Notes: generated by a model not told the origin, from the letters alone. A stretch of 64,000 bases of DNA from Fibrivirga algicola (GCF_011742925.1 NZ_WAEL01000004.1:434001-498000), one strand, 5' to 3'. Positions 36,501-45,000 are shown, numbered from the stretch's first letter. A program made the numbers and translations.

Positions 36501-36702
36501 GCCCGCTACCCTGACCAGCCGGGCCAAGATCAGCAACCTGCGCCTGTATGTAAGCGGTCAGAACCTGGCCGTGATCACAAAATATCCTGGTCCAGACCCG
36601 GAAGTGTCCTCAAATGGTAACAGCACAAGCTCACAGGGCATAGACCGGAACACCGTAGGCAATGCCCGGACTATCACGATCGGACTGCGTGCAGGCTTCT
36701 AA
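33544..36702 (+). CDS. SusC/RagA-type TonB-linked outer-membrane protein, locus 3
   Basis: The 1052-residue importer has a signal peptide (1-22), N-terminal extension (23-105), TEVVVTGYGTQSRKDATGS, plug (FRIRGTNSISLSSYPLIVVDGIPTY, MDIAKDAAATAIYGSRAANGVVFITTKRG) and a barrel with NVGAMYNKGLELSLN and LKLRNLTLGYTLP. The plug contains a longer insert (YTGDYSSTNAPANPLASINPNDIE) than in locus 2. The partner SusD starts 16 bp downstream. Substrate unknown. Confidence 0.96.
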   Translation: MRRLFTGSWLLLMLLSLPMLAQDITIRGQVTSSDDNTPLPGVSVQVKGTTRGISTDGQGRYQVTAPAGGRLVFSFIGYQAKEVAISNQTTLNVVLSGDAQQLTEVVVTGYGTQSRKDATGSISTVKGATIAQTPIQSFEAGLAGRSPGVQITVPNGVLNNPPVFRIRGTNSISLSSYPLIVVDGIPTYTGDYSSTNAPANPLASINPNDIETMDIAKDAAATAIYGSRAANGVVFITTKRGKSGKVKVNYDGWVGFTNTYRLPNIMNASEYVAFKTQSAANNPTSTAKFVQTNDANGNPIDTRWYDYIYRQGLSQSHNVNVSGGSDNTNYYFSTGYTKQEGVIRKNDFQRINTLFNVDSKVGKLITIGGKISYSNEQNYASASSGSLGGEAFNTSGLGRVGLVLPPILAPYNNDGSYNVSGPAIGTGTNVTGTSISYPNPVPSLDLNRSNSENNHIQSNIYFQIKPVSWITLKSSFGIDYLYIDNDLFSSPITSEGNSSQGSASSIFGRYKTSLWTNTAQFDRTIGGDHNLSLLLGQEQQRRTTLSYGLNRQTLSDPAYNVIQAGWVTNNATGLGFGENYLLSGFGRLNYNYKEKYFIGTNIRQDEYSALGVKKGIFYGLSAGWEITKENFWEGAGLDRLFSSFKIRGSYGKVGNIGGIGDYTPYSTYGSGLYGGAATLNFSSVGNPNLQWETSKKTDIGFNFGLLNDRITGEVAYYKNDIDNLILNVAQSPSTGLPSSPPQNVGAMYNKGLELSLNARVINTKNFQWSTNFNITFNKNEVTALAPGLTSLQTATSGLETVSQTMPGYPLGQLWVVRTGGVDPTSGKRIFLNSAGTPVYYQFYAPSGQFNYSTTPDGRTRYVSPTGGTSITQAADAVMYGNVSPNQYGGFDNNFKYRNFDLGVLMTYQLGFNVYYGTNAGLHDQRFWNNDRDMLTKTWQKEGDTGMLYPKSVFGDNVSNGSAIPMDINVFKGDFLKLRNLTLGYTLPATLTSRAKISNLRLYVSGQNLAVITKYPGPDPEVSSNGNSTSSQGIDRNTVGNARTITIGLRAGF

Positions 36703-36718
36703 ACGGACAACAACCATC

Positions 36719-38197
36719 ATGAAGAAGACAATCATCAACTTTGCCATCTTTGGCACACTTATAACCTCGTTCACTGCCTGTGACCGTGATTTGCTAACAC
36801 CTATTCCGCAAACGTCGGTATCTGACGCGTCGGCATTCAGTACGCCCACCCGCGTTCAGGGGCAACTCTTGTCACTGTACGCCGGCCTTAAATCGGGCAA
36901 CTTTTATGGAGGGCGCTACGTGATTTATGGCGACATCCGGGGCGAGAACTTCATGAACGAAACGTCGAACCTGGTTACAGGTTCAGACGTATGGGCGCTC
37001 AACGCTACCAACAGCGCCACAGCCGTTCAGACCCTGTGGAGTGCGGCGTATCTGGCCATTAACAAAGCCAACATTTTCATCGATGGCATGGCTGCCGGTG
37101 GCGCAACCATTGTTGGCGCCGATCTGGCTGGTAAGTACGTTGCCGAAGCTAAATTGATCCGGGCGCTCAGTTACTACAGCCTGCTTCAATATTACGCCCG
37201 GCCATATGCTGACGGCAACGGGGCAAAACCCGGTGTACCGCTTCGTCTGAAAGGCATTATCGGTTCAGGTGAGTCGAACATTGCCCGGAGCACGGTTGCT
37301 GAGGTCTACACACAGGTGTTGAAAGACCTGAATGAGGCCGAAACAAGTCTGCCTGCCTCGTATTCGGTGGCCGGGGAAAATACCACCCGAGCGCACAAAA
37401 ACACCGCTATTGCCCTGAAAACAAGGGTATACCTGAGCATGCAGAACTACGCGGCGGTGATCACTGAGGCTAACAAGATTGTGAGTGCAACGGCTCCATT
37501 TGCGGCGTCTACAGGCGTAGCGCACCGATTGCAGGCTGATATTGCTACGGTCTTCACGAACTACACTACTACTGAGTCGATTTTCTCGCTGCCGATGACT
37601 AGTACGGCTGGTGACAGCCCGGGCACGCAGAATCAGTTGGCGTTTTACTTCTCACCTACTGTTGCCAACGGGGGTGTAGGTGGTGGCGAATACTCGCTGA
37701 ATCCGAAAGGAATTATTGCGGATCCAAACTGGAAAGACACCGACAAACGGAGGCTGTTTATCAAGCAGAGCGGCACAGGAACGGCGGTGAAGAACTGGCT
37801 CATCAAGTACAAGGCTGCTAGCCCCTACACCGATTACGTGCCGGTCATTCGTTACGCAGAAGTACTCTTGAATCTTGCCGAAGCGAAAGTTCGTAGCACA
37901 AATACCGTTGATGCACAAGCCGTTGCGCTGCTCAACGCCGTTCGGAACCGATCGGATGCTGCCACCACTTATACAACTGCCAATTTCGCCACCTCGGCCA
38001 GCCTGATCAGCGGAATCATGCAGGAACGTCAGATTGAGTTTCTGGGTGAAGGTCTTCGTAATAATGATCTGGTGCGCCTGCTGGAGACGATTCCTGCCAA
38101 AGGAACTGCACCGTCGAAGGCAGCTAATGAGTCTGGGTACATCTGGCCAATCTCATCCGCTGAATTAGCTCTGAATGCCTTAATCACTGACAATTAA
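36719..38197 (+). CDS. RagB/SusD-family substrate-binding lipoprotein, locus 3
   Basis: The 492-residue lipoprotein (lipobox FTAC, near residue 20) has the SusD motifs VAEAKLIRALSYYSLLQYYARPYADG, VPVIRYAEVLLNLAEAKV, ALLNAVRNRSDAATTY and IMQERQIEFLGEGLRNNDLVRL. A longer frame beginning inside susC lacks a lipoprotein signal, so the ATG at 36719 is used. Co-transcribed with susC of locus 3 and ended by the terminator at 38263. Confidence 0.95.
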   Translation: MKKTIINFAIFGTLITSFTACDRDLLTPIPQTSVSDASAFSTPTRVQGQLLSLYAGLKSGNFYGGRYVIYGDIRGENFMNETSNLVTGSDVWALNATNSATAVQTLWSAAYLAINKANIFIDGMAAGGATIVGADLAGKYVAEAKLIRALSYYSLLQYYARPYADGNGAKPGVPLRLKGIIGSGESNIARSTVAEVYTQVLKDLNEAETSLPASYSVAGENTTRAHKNTAIALKTRVYLSMQNYAAVITEANKIVSATAPFAASTGVAHRLQADIATVFTNYTTTESIFSLPMTSTAGDSPGTQNQLAFYFSPTVANGGVGGGEYSLNPKGIIADPNWKDTDKRRLFIKQSGTGTAVKNWLIKYKAASPYTDYVPVIRYAEVLLNLAEAKVRSTNTVDAQAVALLNAVRNRSDAATTYTTANFATSASLISGIMQERQIEFLGEGLRNNDLVRLLETIPAKGTAPSKAANESGYIWPISSAELALNALITDN

Positions 38198-38262
38198 CCA
38201 ACTCACGGCTAGTCCAATCTAGTATTGAGAAATCTCTTTTTATAGCGAAACTTGTTTGTTAC

Positions 38263-38303
38263 AATTCCCCACCAGCTGTGTCTAGGTGGGGAATTTGTTT
38301 TTA
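38263..38303 (+). terminator. Intrinsic terminator after locus 3
   Basis: A perfect 11-bp stem (38263-38273 with 38285-38295) is followed by TGTTTTT. Confidence 0.85.
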
Positions 38304-38595
38304 GTCAATACGATAAGGTACGTTACCAGCTTAGCGACGTACCTGAGTACGGTATAAATCAGGCGATTGTGTGGACTTGGTATGGGCATACACAAGCACC
38401 TAATCTGTTGCCCAAAGGTTAAAAAATGGCGCTACCCAGCCACAGACACTTTTATAACTATTCTAATAAACCACCTTTACTTCGGTTAAGTATAAATAGC
38501 GTATACATGTATTAATACTCACTAGAATCAGCTATATAATAAAAAAATTTACGATATTGATCACACCAGCCATTTAGTCATAATTATACTTTTCC

Positions 38596-38671
38596 CAGAA
38601 CATCCATTCGAAGCTTTCCAGATTTGCCTTACATTTGGGCCACGTTTTCCAAATTATCAAAACAATTCTAT
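38596..38671 (+). promoter_or_regulatory. Promoter and control region of SusCD locus 4
   Basis: A TTCG -33 box (38607-38610), a 19-bp spacer and a TACATTTG -7 box (38630-38637). A CAGAA box starts 34 bp before the -7 T (38596), and AATTCTAT is at 38664-38671. Much of the region matches the locus 3 promoter position by position. Confidence 0.8.
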
Positions 38672-38874
38672 AGGCTAACTATTTTATTGTTTTTGCCCAG
38701 CACTACGCCTGGTATCCGATAGGCCCGAATTCGCTGACCAGTTGTGTGTCAACCTGGATGCATCGCTCCAACAGCAACCTCACCTTGGCCAACCACGAGT
38801 AGACGTGTGATGAGATGGCAAAACGTCAGTTTATTCTTTACCAATTCAACAAACTCACTTTATCAGAGACTTCT

Positions 38875-41800
38875 ATGAGCAGACTGTTTATGGGAAGTTG
38901 GCTGCTTCTGCTGCTATTCGCGCTGCCTACATTGGCACAGGATGTAGCAATTCGTGGCCAGGTCACTTCAGCAGATGACGGCACGACCCTTCCGGGTGTG
39001 ACTGTCCAGGTAAGAGGAACAACGCGTGGCACCACAACTGATGCCGACGGCCGTTACCAGATTAACGTTCCAACAGGTTCACGCCTGGTATTTAGCTTTA
39101 TTGGCTTCAGCACGCAGGAAGCAACTATTACGAACCAGACGACCCTGGATATCCGGCTGGCGTCGGGATCACAGAACCTGGATGAAGTTGTTGTAACGGC
39201 GCAGGGTATCGAACGTGACAAACGGTCGCTGGGCTATGCTACGCAGGAAGTTTCATCTGCTCAGCTGACGCAGAAGTCCGAGCCTAGCTTGCTGAATACA
39301 TTGCAGGGGAAACTGGCGGGGGTGCAGATCAACACGCAATCAGGCGCACCGGGGGCATCGACCAACATCAACATCCGGGGCATTACCTCGTTCAACGGCT
39401 CCAATCAACCGCTGATCGTTGTTGATGGGATCATCTTCGCCAACGATGTGAACGTGTCGGGTAACACCCTGTTCCAATCGCAGTCATCGAACCGATTAGC
39501 CGATATTAACCCAGAGAATATTGAGTCGCTGAACGTCTTGAAAGGGCCGGCCGCCGCCGCCCTTTACGGGTCGCGGGCATCAGCCGGAGCCATTGTGATC
39601 ACCACCAAATCGGGGCGTAATCAGAACAACAAAACGGAGGTGACGCTGACGTCGTCGTACAACGTACAGGACGTTTACGGCATTCCCCGTTTCCAGAATG
39701 ACTACGGCCAGGGCACCAACAACCTGTTCGTCAATAACTCGACCAACTCCTGGGGGCCATCCTTCACGGCAGGTGCCATATCGGGGCAGTCGTCTTATAC
39801 AAACTTACAGGGGCAAACACGTACCTACCAGGCGTATCCTAACAACGTCAGCGATTTTTTCCGGCAGGGACACATCCTTCAAAACACCGCCAACATTGCA
39901 GGTGGTGATGCAAACCGGAATTTCTTGCTGTCAATAGGTAACACAAGCCAGGCTGGCATTGTACCCACGTCGAAGTTCAACCGAACCAATGTTCAAATAA
40001 GTGGCGAATCGAAACTGAACAACGGTTTACGCATCCAGGCTACGGCCAACTACGTGCAAACGGTTCAGGCGGGCACGGCGCTCGGAAATGGAGGTAGCTC
40101 ATTTGGTCAGCTCACGCGGATTCCCCGTAGCTACGACCTATCGGGTGAGCCCTTCATTAACGCCAATGGCCAGAGCGTTTACTTTAACTCGACGATCGTA
40201 AACCCGTACTGGTCGCTCAACAACGTCACGCTCAACAGCCAGGTCGATCGTTTTTACGGAAACTTCACCGTTGGGTACGACATCACGAAATGGTTGACGG
40301 CCTCGTACCGGGTAACGGGCGACACATACACCGACCGTCGCAAAGATGTGTCGAACATCGGTTCGTCGCGGGCACCACAGGGGCGTGTATCGCAGGATAT
40401 GTTCTTCCGGTCTGAACTGAACGGCGACCTGATTATAACAGCTAAGACAAACAAATTTTTTGTGGAGGGCTTAGGTGCTACGCTGTTGCTGGGCAACAAC
40501 ATCAACCAGCGCCGGGTACAGAACAGCTCGGTTACGGGCGAACAGCTCACGATTCCGGGTTTTCTGAACGTCAGCAACGCATCGGTGTTTGTTAACTCCG
40601 GCGAGTCGAGTACTACGCGCCGGCTGGTGGGTAATTACGGTCAGGCTTCGTTCAACTACCGCGATTACCTCTTTCTGGAGCTGACCGGCCGGGCCGACCA
40701 ATCGTCGACGTTGCCAGTAGCCAACAACACGTTCTTCTATCCGTCGGCATCGGTGAGCTTTGTGCCAACCGAGGTGTTTAAGATTAAGTCTAATGTGTTG
40801 TCGTATGCCAAGGTACGTGCCGCTGTGGCCCGAGTGGGTCGGGATGCTGATCCATACTTGCTGAATTCGGTATTCGTGCAATCAGGGTTCGGAAACAACC
40901 TTGCCAGTGTCACTTTCCCAATCTCAGTGGGCGGACAGAGTATTCCGGGTTTTGGTATCAGCACCCGAATCGGGAATAATGCCCTTACGCCAGAATTCGT
41001 GTTGTCGGAAGAAGCAGGTATCAACCTGGGATTCTTTGAGAACCGGTTAAGCGTGGATGCGACCTACTTCTTCACCAAATCGACGAACCAGATTTTCAAC
41101 GTTGCCATTTCGCCTTCGTCGGGCTTCGATACCCGGACTACCAACGTAGGTGAATTGCAAAACCAGGGCCTGGAATTGGTTCTCTCCGGTACGCCTATCC
41201 GGTCACGTGGTTTCCGCTGGGACATCAGCGCCAACTACACCCGCATTCGCAACAAAGTCATCGACATCACAACGGGTGTACAGTCGGCGGCAATTAACGG
41301 GAACGCCTTTATCGGTATCAACCCGTCGATTGTGCAGGGCCAACCTTATGGTGTCATTGTGGGCACGGGTTACCAGCGCGTACAAAGCACGAACTCATCA
41401 GCACCAAACTACGATGCAACAGGCCAGTTCAACGGGCAATACCTGATCAACGGAACCAACGGTCAGTTTGCGCCGGGCTTACCAAACCAGGTGTTATCGA
41501 ACCCACAGTTGAACTACCAGTTGGGTATCAACAACTCGTTTAGCTACAAAGGACTGACCCTGTCGGCCTTGGTTGACATTCGCCAGGGTGGTCAACTGTA
41601 TTCATTCTCTGCCGTTGACTATCGGAATGCCGGTTCGCTATACGTAACTGGTCTCGATCGCGATCAGCCCCGTATTCTGCCGGGTGTGATTGCCGTAGCC
41701 AATGCTGATGGCACAACGAGTTACCGCCCCAACAACATCCAGATTCCAGCGCAAACTTACTGGCAGGGGCTGGGCGGTCTAGCTTCGGAAGCCGCCGTGT

Positions 41801-42048
41801 TTGATGCAAGCGTGTACCGTCTCCGCGAGGTATCACTCAACTATGTGCTCCCCAAAAATCTGCTGGGTAAAACACCATTCGGTACGATCTCAGTGGGGCT
41901 GAGCGGCCGGAACCTGTTCTACTATGCACCGGGCTACTTCTCAGATCCGGAAGTGAACACCCAGGGCGCTGGTAACATTCAGGGACTCGATCTCAACGGA
42001 CCACCACCAACGCGCAACTTTGGGGTAAACCTGCGGCTGACGTTGTAA
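38875..42048 (+). CDS. SusC/RagA-type TonB-linked outer-membrane protein, locus 4
   Basis: The 1057-residue importer has a signal peptide (1-22, ending LAQ), N-terminal extension (IRGQVTSADDGTTLPGVTVQVRG), DEVVVTAQGIERDKRSLGYATQEV, plug (INIRGITSFNGSNQPLIVVDGI, LNVLKGPAAAALYGSRASAGAIVITTK) and barrel ending in GPPPTRNFGVNLRLTL. A 20-residue upstream extension of the frame was rejected because the ATG at 38875 aligns with the other three SusC starts. The RDKRSLGYATQEV and KGPAAAALYG motifs mark a different SusC subgroup from loci 1-3, consistent with its different SusD partner. Confidence 0.96.
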   Translation: MSRLFMGSWLLLLLFALPTLAQDVAIRGQVTSADDGTTLPGVTVQVRGTTRGTTTDADGRYQINVPTGSRLVFSFIGFSTQEATITNQTTLDIRLASGSQNLDEVVVTAQGIERDKRSLGYATQEVSSAQLTQKSEPSLLNTLQGKLAGVQINTQSGAPGASTNINIRGITSFNGSNQPLIVVDGIIFANDVNVSGNTLFQSQSSNRLADINPENIESLNVLKGPAAAALYGSRASAGAIVITTKSGRNQNNKTEVTLTSSYNVQDVYGIPRFQNDYGQGTNNLFVNNSTNSWGPSFTAGAISGQSSYTNLQGQTRTYQAYPNNVSDFFRQGHILQNTANIAGGDANRNFLLSIGNTSQAGIVPTSKFNRTNVQISGESKLNNGLRIQATANYVQTVQAGTALGNGGSSFGQLTRIPRSYDLSGEPFINANGQSVYFNSTIVNPYWSLNNVTLNSQVDRFYGNFTVGYDITKWLTASYRVTGDTYTDRRKDVSNIGSSRAPQGRVSQDMFFRSELNGDLIITAKTNKFFVEGLGATLLLGNNINQRRVQNSSVTGEQLTIPGFLNVSNASVFVNSGESSTTRRLVGNYGQASFNYRDYLFLELTGRADQSSTLPVANNTFFYPSASVSFVPTEVFKIKSNVLSYAKVRAAVARVGRDADPYLLNSVFVQSGFGNNLASVTFPISVGGQSIPGFGISTRIGNNALTPEFVLSEEAGINLGFFENRLSVDATYFFTKSTNQIFNVAISPSSGFDTRTTNVGELQNQGLELVLSGTPIRSRGFRWDISANYTRIRNKVIDITTGVQSAAINGNAFIGINPSIVQGQPYGVIVGTGYQRVQSTNSSAPNYDATGQFNGQYLINGTNGQFAPGLPNQVLSNPQLNYQLGINNSFSYKGLTLSALVDIRQGGQLYSFSAVDYRNAGSLYVTGLDRDQPRILPGVIAVANADGTTSYRPNNIQIPAQTYWQGLGGLASEAAVFDASVYRLREVSLNYVLPKNLLGKTPFGTISVGLSGRNLFYYAPGYFSDPEVNTQGAGNIQGLDLNGPPPTRNFGVNLRLTL

Positions 42049-42069
42049 TCACACTTTATCATCAAGTTT

Positions 42070-43551
42070 ATGAAAACAGGCATCAAGAAAACACTTTACC
42101 TACTCCCGCTGCTGGCTGGACTGGGTGGGTGTACCAAATTTCTGGACGTCAATGTGACGCCTAATAACCCAACTGCCGTTCCTCCATCGGTGTTGTTACC
42201 TGCTGCTCAGGTAGGTTCTGCGTTTGCCAATGCCAATGAGCTCAACCGGTTCGCATCGGTTGTAACGCAGCAACTCGCAGGAGCGGGTGGCAGCCCGGCC
42301 AACTACGATACATATGTGGTTAGCTCAGCCGATTTTGGCAACCAGTGGCGGTTCGAGATCTATGATGGAGCGTTGGTTAATTACCAGCAGATCATTAACC
42401 TCGCCGGAACCAGCTCACGAGCCTACAGTGGCATTGCCAAGATCATGAAGGCCTACACCTTTGCACTGGCAACCGACACCTGGGGCGACATTCCGTATTC
42501 GCAGGCATTGCAGGGCGATCTGTTTCCGCAGCCACGAATCGATAAGCAGGAAGACATCTATAAGGGCAATCAGGCGCTGGGTATCCAGAGCTTATTCGAT
42601 CTGGTGCGCGACGGGCTGGCCGATCTGAATAGCGACAATGGGAACCCGGCGGGTGCTCGACCCGCCAATGACGATGTGGTTTATAAAGGGGCGCTGGCTA
42701 ACTGGCGGGCAGCGGGTAATACGCTTCTGCTGAAGCTGGCGATGCAGATCAGTCGCAAAGAGCCGGCGCTGGCTACGACTGTGATCAACGAGGTGTTGAC
42801 CAGCGGGCAGTACATCCGATCAAACACGCAGGATTTAAACGTGACTTTTGGTGGATCAGTTGGTAGCCGTGACCCGCGCTATGAGTACACACAGGTAACG
42901 CTGTTTAAGGATGAACTGATTCTGAGTAGTCGCTACCTGAACCTGCTACAGACTAACAATGATCCGCGTCTACCACTTTTCTTCACGCGGAATGCTGCCG
43001 GTAACTATGGCACTATCGATAATGGACAGCGGGGCGGTATTCCTACTTCCGCCAACTACTCGCGCTACGGCCCTTATGTCGTGGGTGCTACCGGCGAAGG
43101 CCCTGTACGGTTACTAACCAACTTCCAACGGGCGTTCATTCTGGCCGAAGCGGCGCTTCGTCTCGGCACTCCGGGTGACCCACAGGCTTTGTACACTGAA
43201 GGCATTCGGGCATCGATGACCCTGGCCGGTTTAACCGCCGCTCAGATTGACACGTACCTGGCAGCCAACCCAGCCGTTGCCACGCTGTCCGGAACAAACG
43301 AGCAAAAGATCGCCCAGATCATCACGCAGAAGTACATCGCCTTTACGGGTAATGGACTGGAACTGTGGAACGACTACCGCCGGACGGGCTACCCGGTGCT
43401 GCAACGGTCACAGAACGCCGCTGGTGTCGACGCAACCATCCCTGTGCGGGCCGTGTACATTGCTGAAGAAATTCAGCGGAACCCAAACTTCCCGCAATCG
43501 CCTACTGTACCGCCTCAATCCAATGTCCGCGTTTGGTGGGATATTGACTAA
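42070..43551 (+). CDS. SusD-like lipoprotein of the SusD/RagB-2 type, locus 4
   Basis: The 493-residue lipoprotein (lipobox GLGGC, near residue 21) begins KFLDVNVTPNNPTAVPPSVLLPAAQ and contains AKIMKAYTFALATDTWGDIPYSQAL, LLTNFQRAFILAEAALRLG, and IITQKYIAFTGNGLELWNDYRRTGYP. These motifs belong to the SusD-like_2 family rather than the classical SusD family of loci 1-3. It pairs with the SusC 21 bp upstream and is followed after 27 bp by a small lipoprotein. Confidence 0.93.
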   Translation: MKTGIKKTLYLLPLLAGLGGCTKFLDVNVTPNNPTAVPPSVLLPAAQVGSAFANANELNRFASVVTQQLAGAGGSPANYDTYVVSSADFGNQWRFEIYDGALVNYQQIINLAGTSSRAYSGIAKIMKAYTFALATDTWGDIPYSQALQGDLFPQPRIDKQEDIYKGNQALGIQSLFDLVRDGLADLNSDNGNPAGARPANDDVVYKGALANWRAAGNTLLLKLAMQISRKEPALATTVINEVLTSGQYIRSNTQDLNVTFGGSVGSRDPRYEYTQVTLFKDELILSSRYLNLLQTNNDPRLPLFFTRNAAGNYGTIDNGQRGGIPTSANYSRYGPYVVGATGEGPVRLLTNFQRAFILAEAALRLGTPGDPQALYTEGIRASMTLAGLTAAQIDTYLAANPAVATLSGTNEQKIAQIITQKYIAFTGNGLELWNDYRRTGYPVLQRSQNAAGVDATIPVRAVYIAEEIQRNPNFPQSPTVPPQSNVRVWWDID

Positions 43552-43578
43552 TGAACTGAGACTCAATTTTCGGAAAAC

Positions 43579-44088
43579 ATGACTAAGACAATCATAAAAA
43601 GCCTTCTGCTAGCTCTGCTGATAGTAACCAGTTGGGCTTGTAAAGACGATCTGGAGTATGGTCCGCTGGTTCGCGATAACCGCCCGGCGATACCTGTTAC
43701 CTTCCCCGGAGCCACTACATTTGGTGGCAACCCATTTATTAACGTCCCGGCAACTTCAGGGGCTATTTCCTTCACGCTGTCGATTCCATCGACCAGCGGA
43801 CGCACAATCAAGGAAATTACCTCTGTAGCTGGAGTAGGCACGGGCACAAACGCTGCGTCGCTCACCACGGCTTCGTCGGTACTGAACACGGCTCCAATAC
43901 CGGGCACAGGCACAACAGCGGTGTATACAACGTCAGTGACAGCCATCAAGACCCGGTTTCCGGCTACGGTTATTACGCCCTCAGCTGACCCGTACACGCC
44001 GCGCGAGCTTGCGTTTATCTTCCTGGTTACACTCGATGATAACACGCAGATTGTTACACAACAGGTACGTGCCCGGCTGGTGCCCTAG
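43579..44088 (+). CDS. Small lipoprotein of unknown function, locus 4
   Basis: The 169-residue protein has a lipobox (TSWAC, near residue 21) and a Ser/Thr/Gly-rich body with beta-strand character (SGAISFTLSIPSTSGRTIKEITSVAG; ELAFIFLVTLDDNTQIVTQQVRARLV). It resembles the immunoglobulin-like small lipoproteins that end many SusCD operons, but I do not recognise a named family. It is co-transcribed with susCD of locus 4 and ends at the long bidirectional terminator. Confidence 0.7.
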   Translation: MTKTIIKSLLLALLIVTSWACKDDLEYGPLVRDNRPAIPVTFPGATTFGGNPFINVPATSGAISFTLSIPSTSGRTIKEITSVAGVGTGTNAASLTTASSVLNTAPIPGTGTTAVYTTSVTAIKTRFPATVITPSADPYTPRELAFIFLVTLDDNTQIVTQQVRARLVP

Positions 44089-44094
44089 CCTGAA

Positions 44095-44161
44095 CGGCCT
44101 TTAAGGCAACAAAAAACCGCAGCCTGATATAGGCTGCGGTTTTTTGTTGCCTTAAAGGCCG
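44095..44161. terminator. Bidirectional terminator with 31-bp perfect arms
   Basis: The arms 44095-44125 and 44131-44161 are perfect reverse complements around a 5-nt loop. Each contains a T-run on one strand, so it can end transcription of the locus 4 operon (plus) and of ung (minus). The stem is about three times as long as a usual terminator. Confidence 0.95.
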
Positions 44162-44167
44162 GATTAA

Positions 44168-44833
44168 TTACCACTCAATTGGCGGCAATCCATTAGCGAC
44201 CAAGTACTCATTGGCCTGACTAAAATGCTTATTACCAAACCACCCACCCCACTGGGCAGCCATTGGCGACGGATGTTTCGATTTAAGCACCAGGTGCTTA
44301 TTCTCATCAATTATAGCCCCTTTCTTTTGGGCATAGGCGCCCCAAAGCAGGAAAACCACGTGTTCTTTCTGATCGGAGATCAGCTTAATTACCGCATCGG
44401 TAAAGGTCTCCCAACCTTTTCCCTGGTGTGATCCGGCCTGCCCGGCCCGAACGGTCAGCGTGGCGTTCAGGAGCATCACTCCCTGTGACGCCCAGCGCTC
44501 CAGGTTGCCGGACTTTGGAATGGGCTTTCCCAAATCATCCTGAATTTCTTTAAAGATGTTGATGAGCGAAGGCGGCTTGGTAATGCCTTCGGCAACGGAG
44601 AATGCCAGCCCATTGGCCTGCCCTTCGCCATGATATGGGTCTTGCCCCAGAATCACCACGCGGGTGTCGTCAAACGAGCATTTGTCGAAGGCATTAAACA
44701 TCAGCCGGCCAGGCGGGTAAATTCGCTGTGTCGTATATTCTTCGCGTAAAAACTCGGCTAATTTCGAAAAATAGGGTTTATCAAATTCGGGTTGCAAATA
44801 GGGCTTCCAGGAATCTGCAATGAGTACGTTCAT
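44168..44833 (-). CDS. ung: Uracil-DNA glycosylase
   Basis: The 221-residue family-1 UDG excises uracil from DNA. It has the water-activating GQDPYHGEGQANGLAFSV motif, the LLNATLTVRAGQAGSH uracil-pocket segment, LLWGAYAQKK, and the C-terminal HPSPMAA Leu-loop motif (here the HPSP form). Length and motif order are normal. It is monocistronic, convergent with locus 4 and divergent from apaG. Confidence 0.97.
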   Translation of the reverse strand: MNVLIADSWKPYLQPEFDKPYFSKLAEFLREEYTTQRIYPPGRLMFNAFDKCSFDDTRVVILGQDPYHGEGQANGLAFSVAEGITKPPSLINIFKEIQDDLGKPIPKSGNLERWASQGVMLLNATLTVRAGQAGSHQGKGWETFTDAVIKLISDQKEHVVFLLWGAYAQKKGAIIDENKHLVLKSKHPSPMAAQWGGWFGNKHFSQANEYLVANGLPPIEW

Positions 44834-45000
44834 ACAGTATAGATGGGTTGCCGGAACTTGGCCGGACAGCAGAAAACGTGTTTGATTGGTTGACAGGCAA
44901 CTCTACCAAGTAATTGAAATTTATTTAGCCTACACAGGTTGGGGAAGCAAACTTATGAACTTATTTTACGTTCTAAAGTTGTCAAAAACTGGTTTTTTTT

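Larger units (their letters stand above)
38198..38874 (+). other. 677-bp gap between loci 3 and 4
   Basis: It contains the locus 3 terminator (38263-38303), a GGTACGT/ACGTACC inverted pair (about 38315-38342), about 200 bp of A/T-rich sequence, the locus 4 promoter (38596-38671) and a leader of about 230 nt. No convincing gene was seen. Confidence 0.7.
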
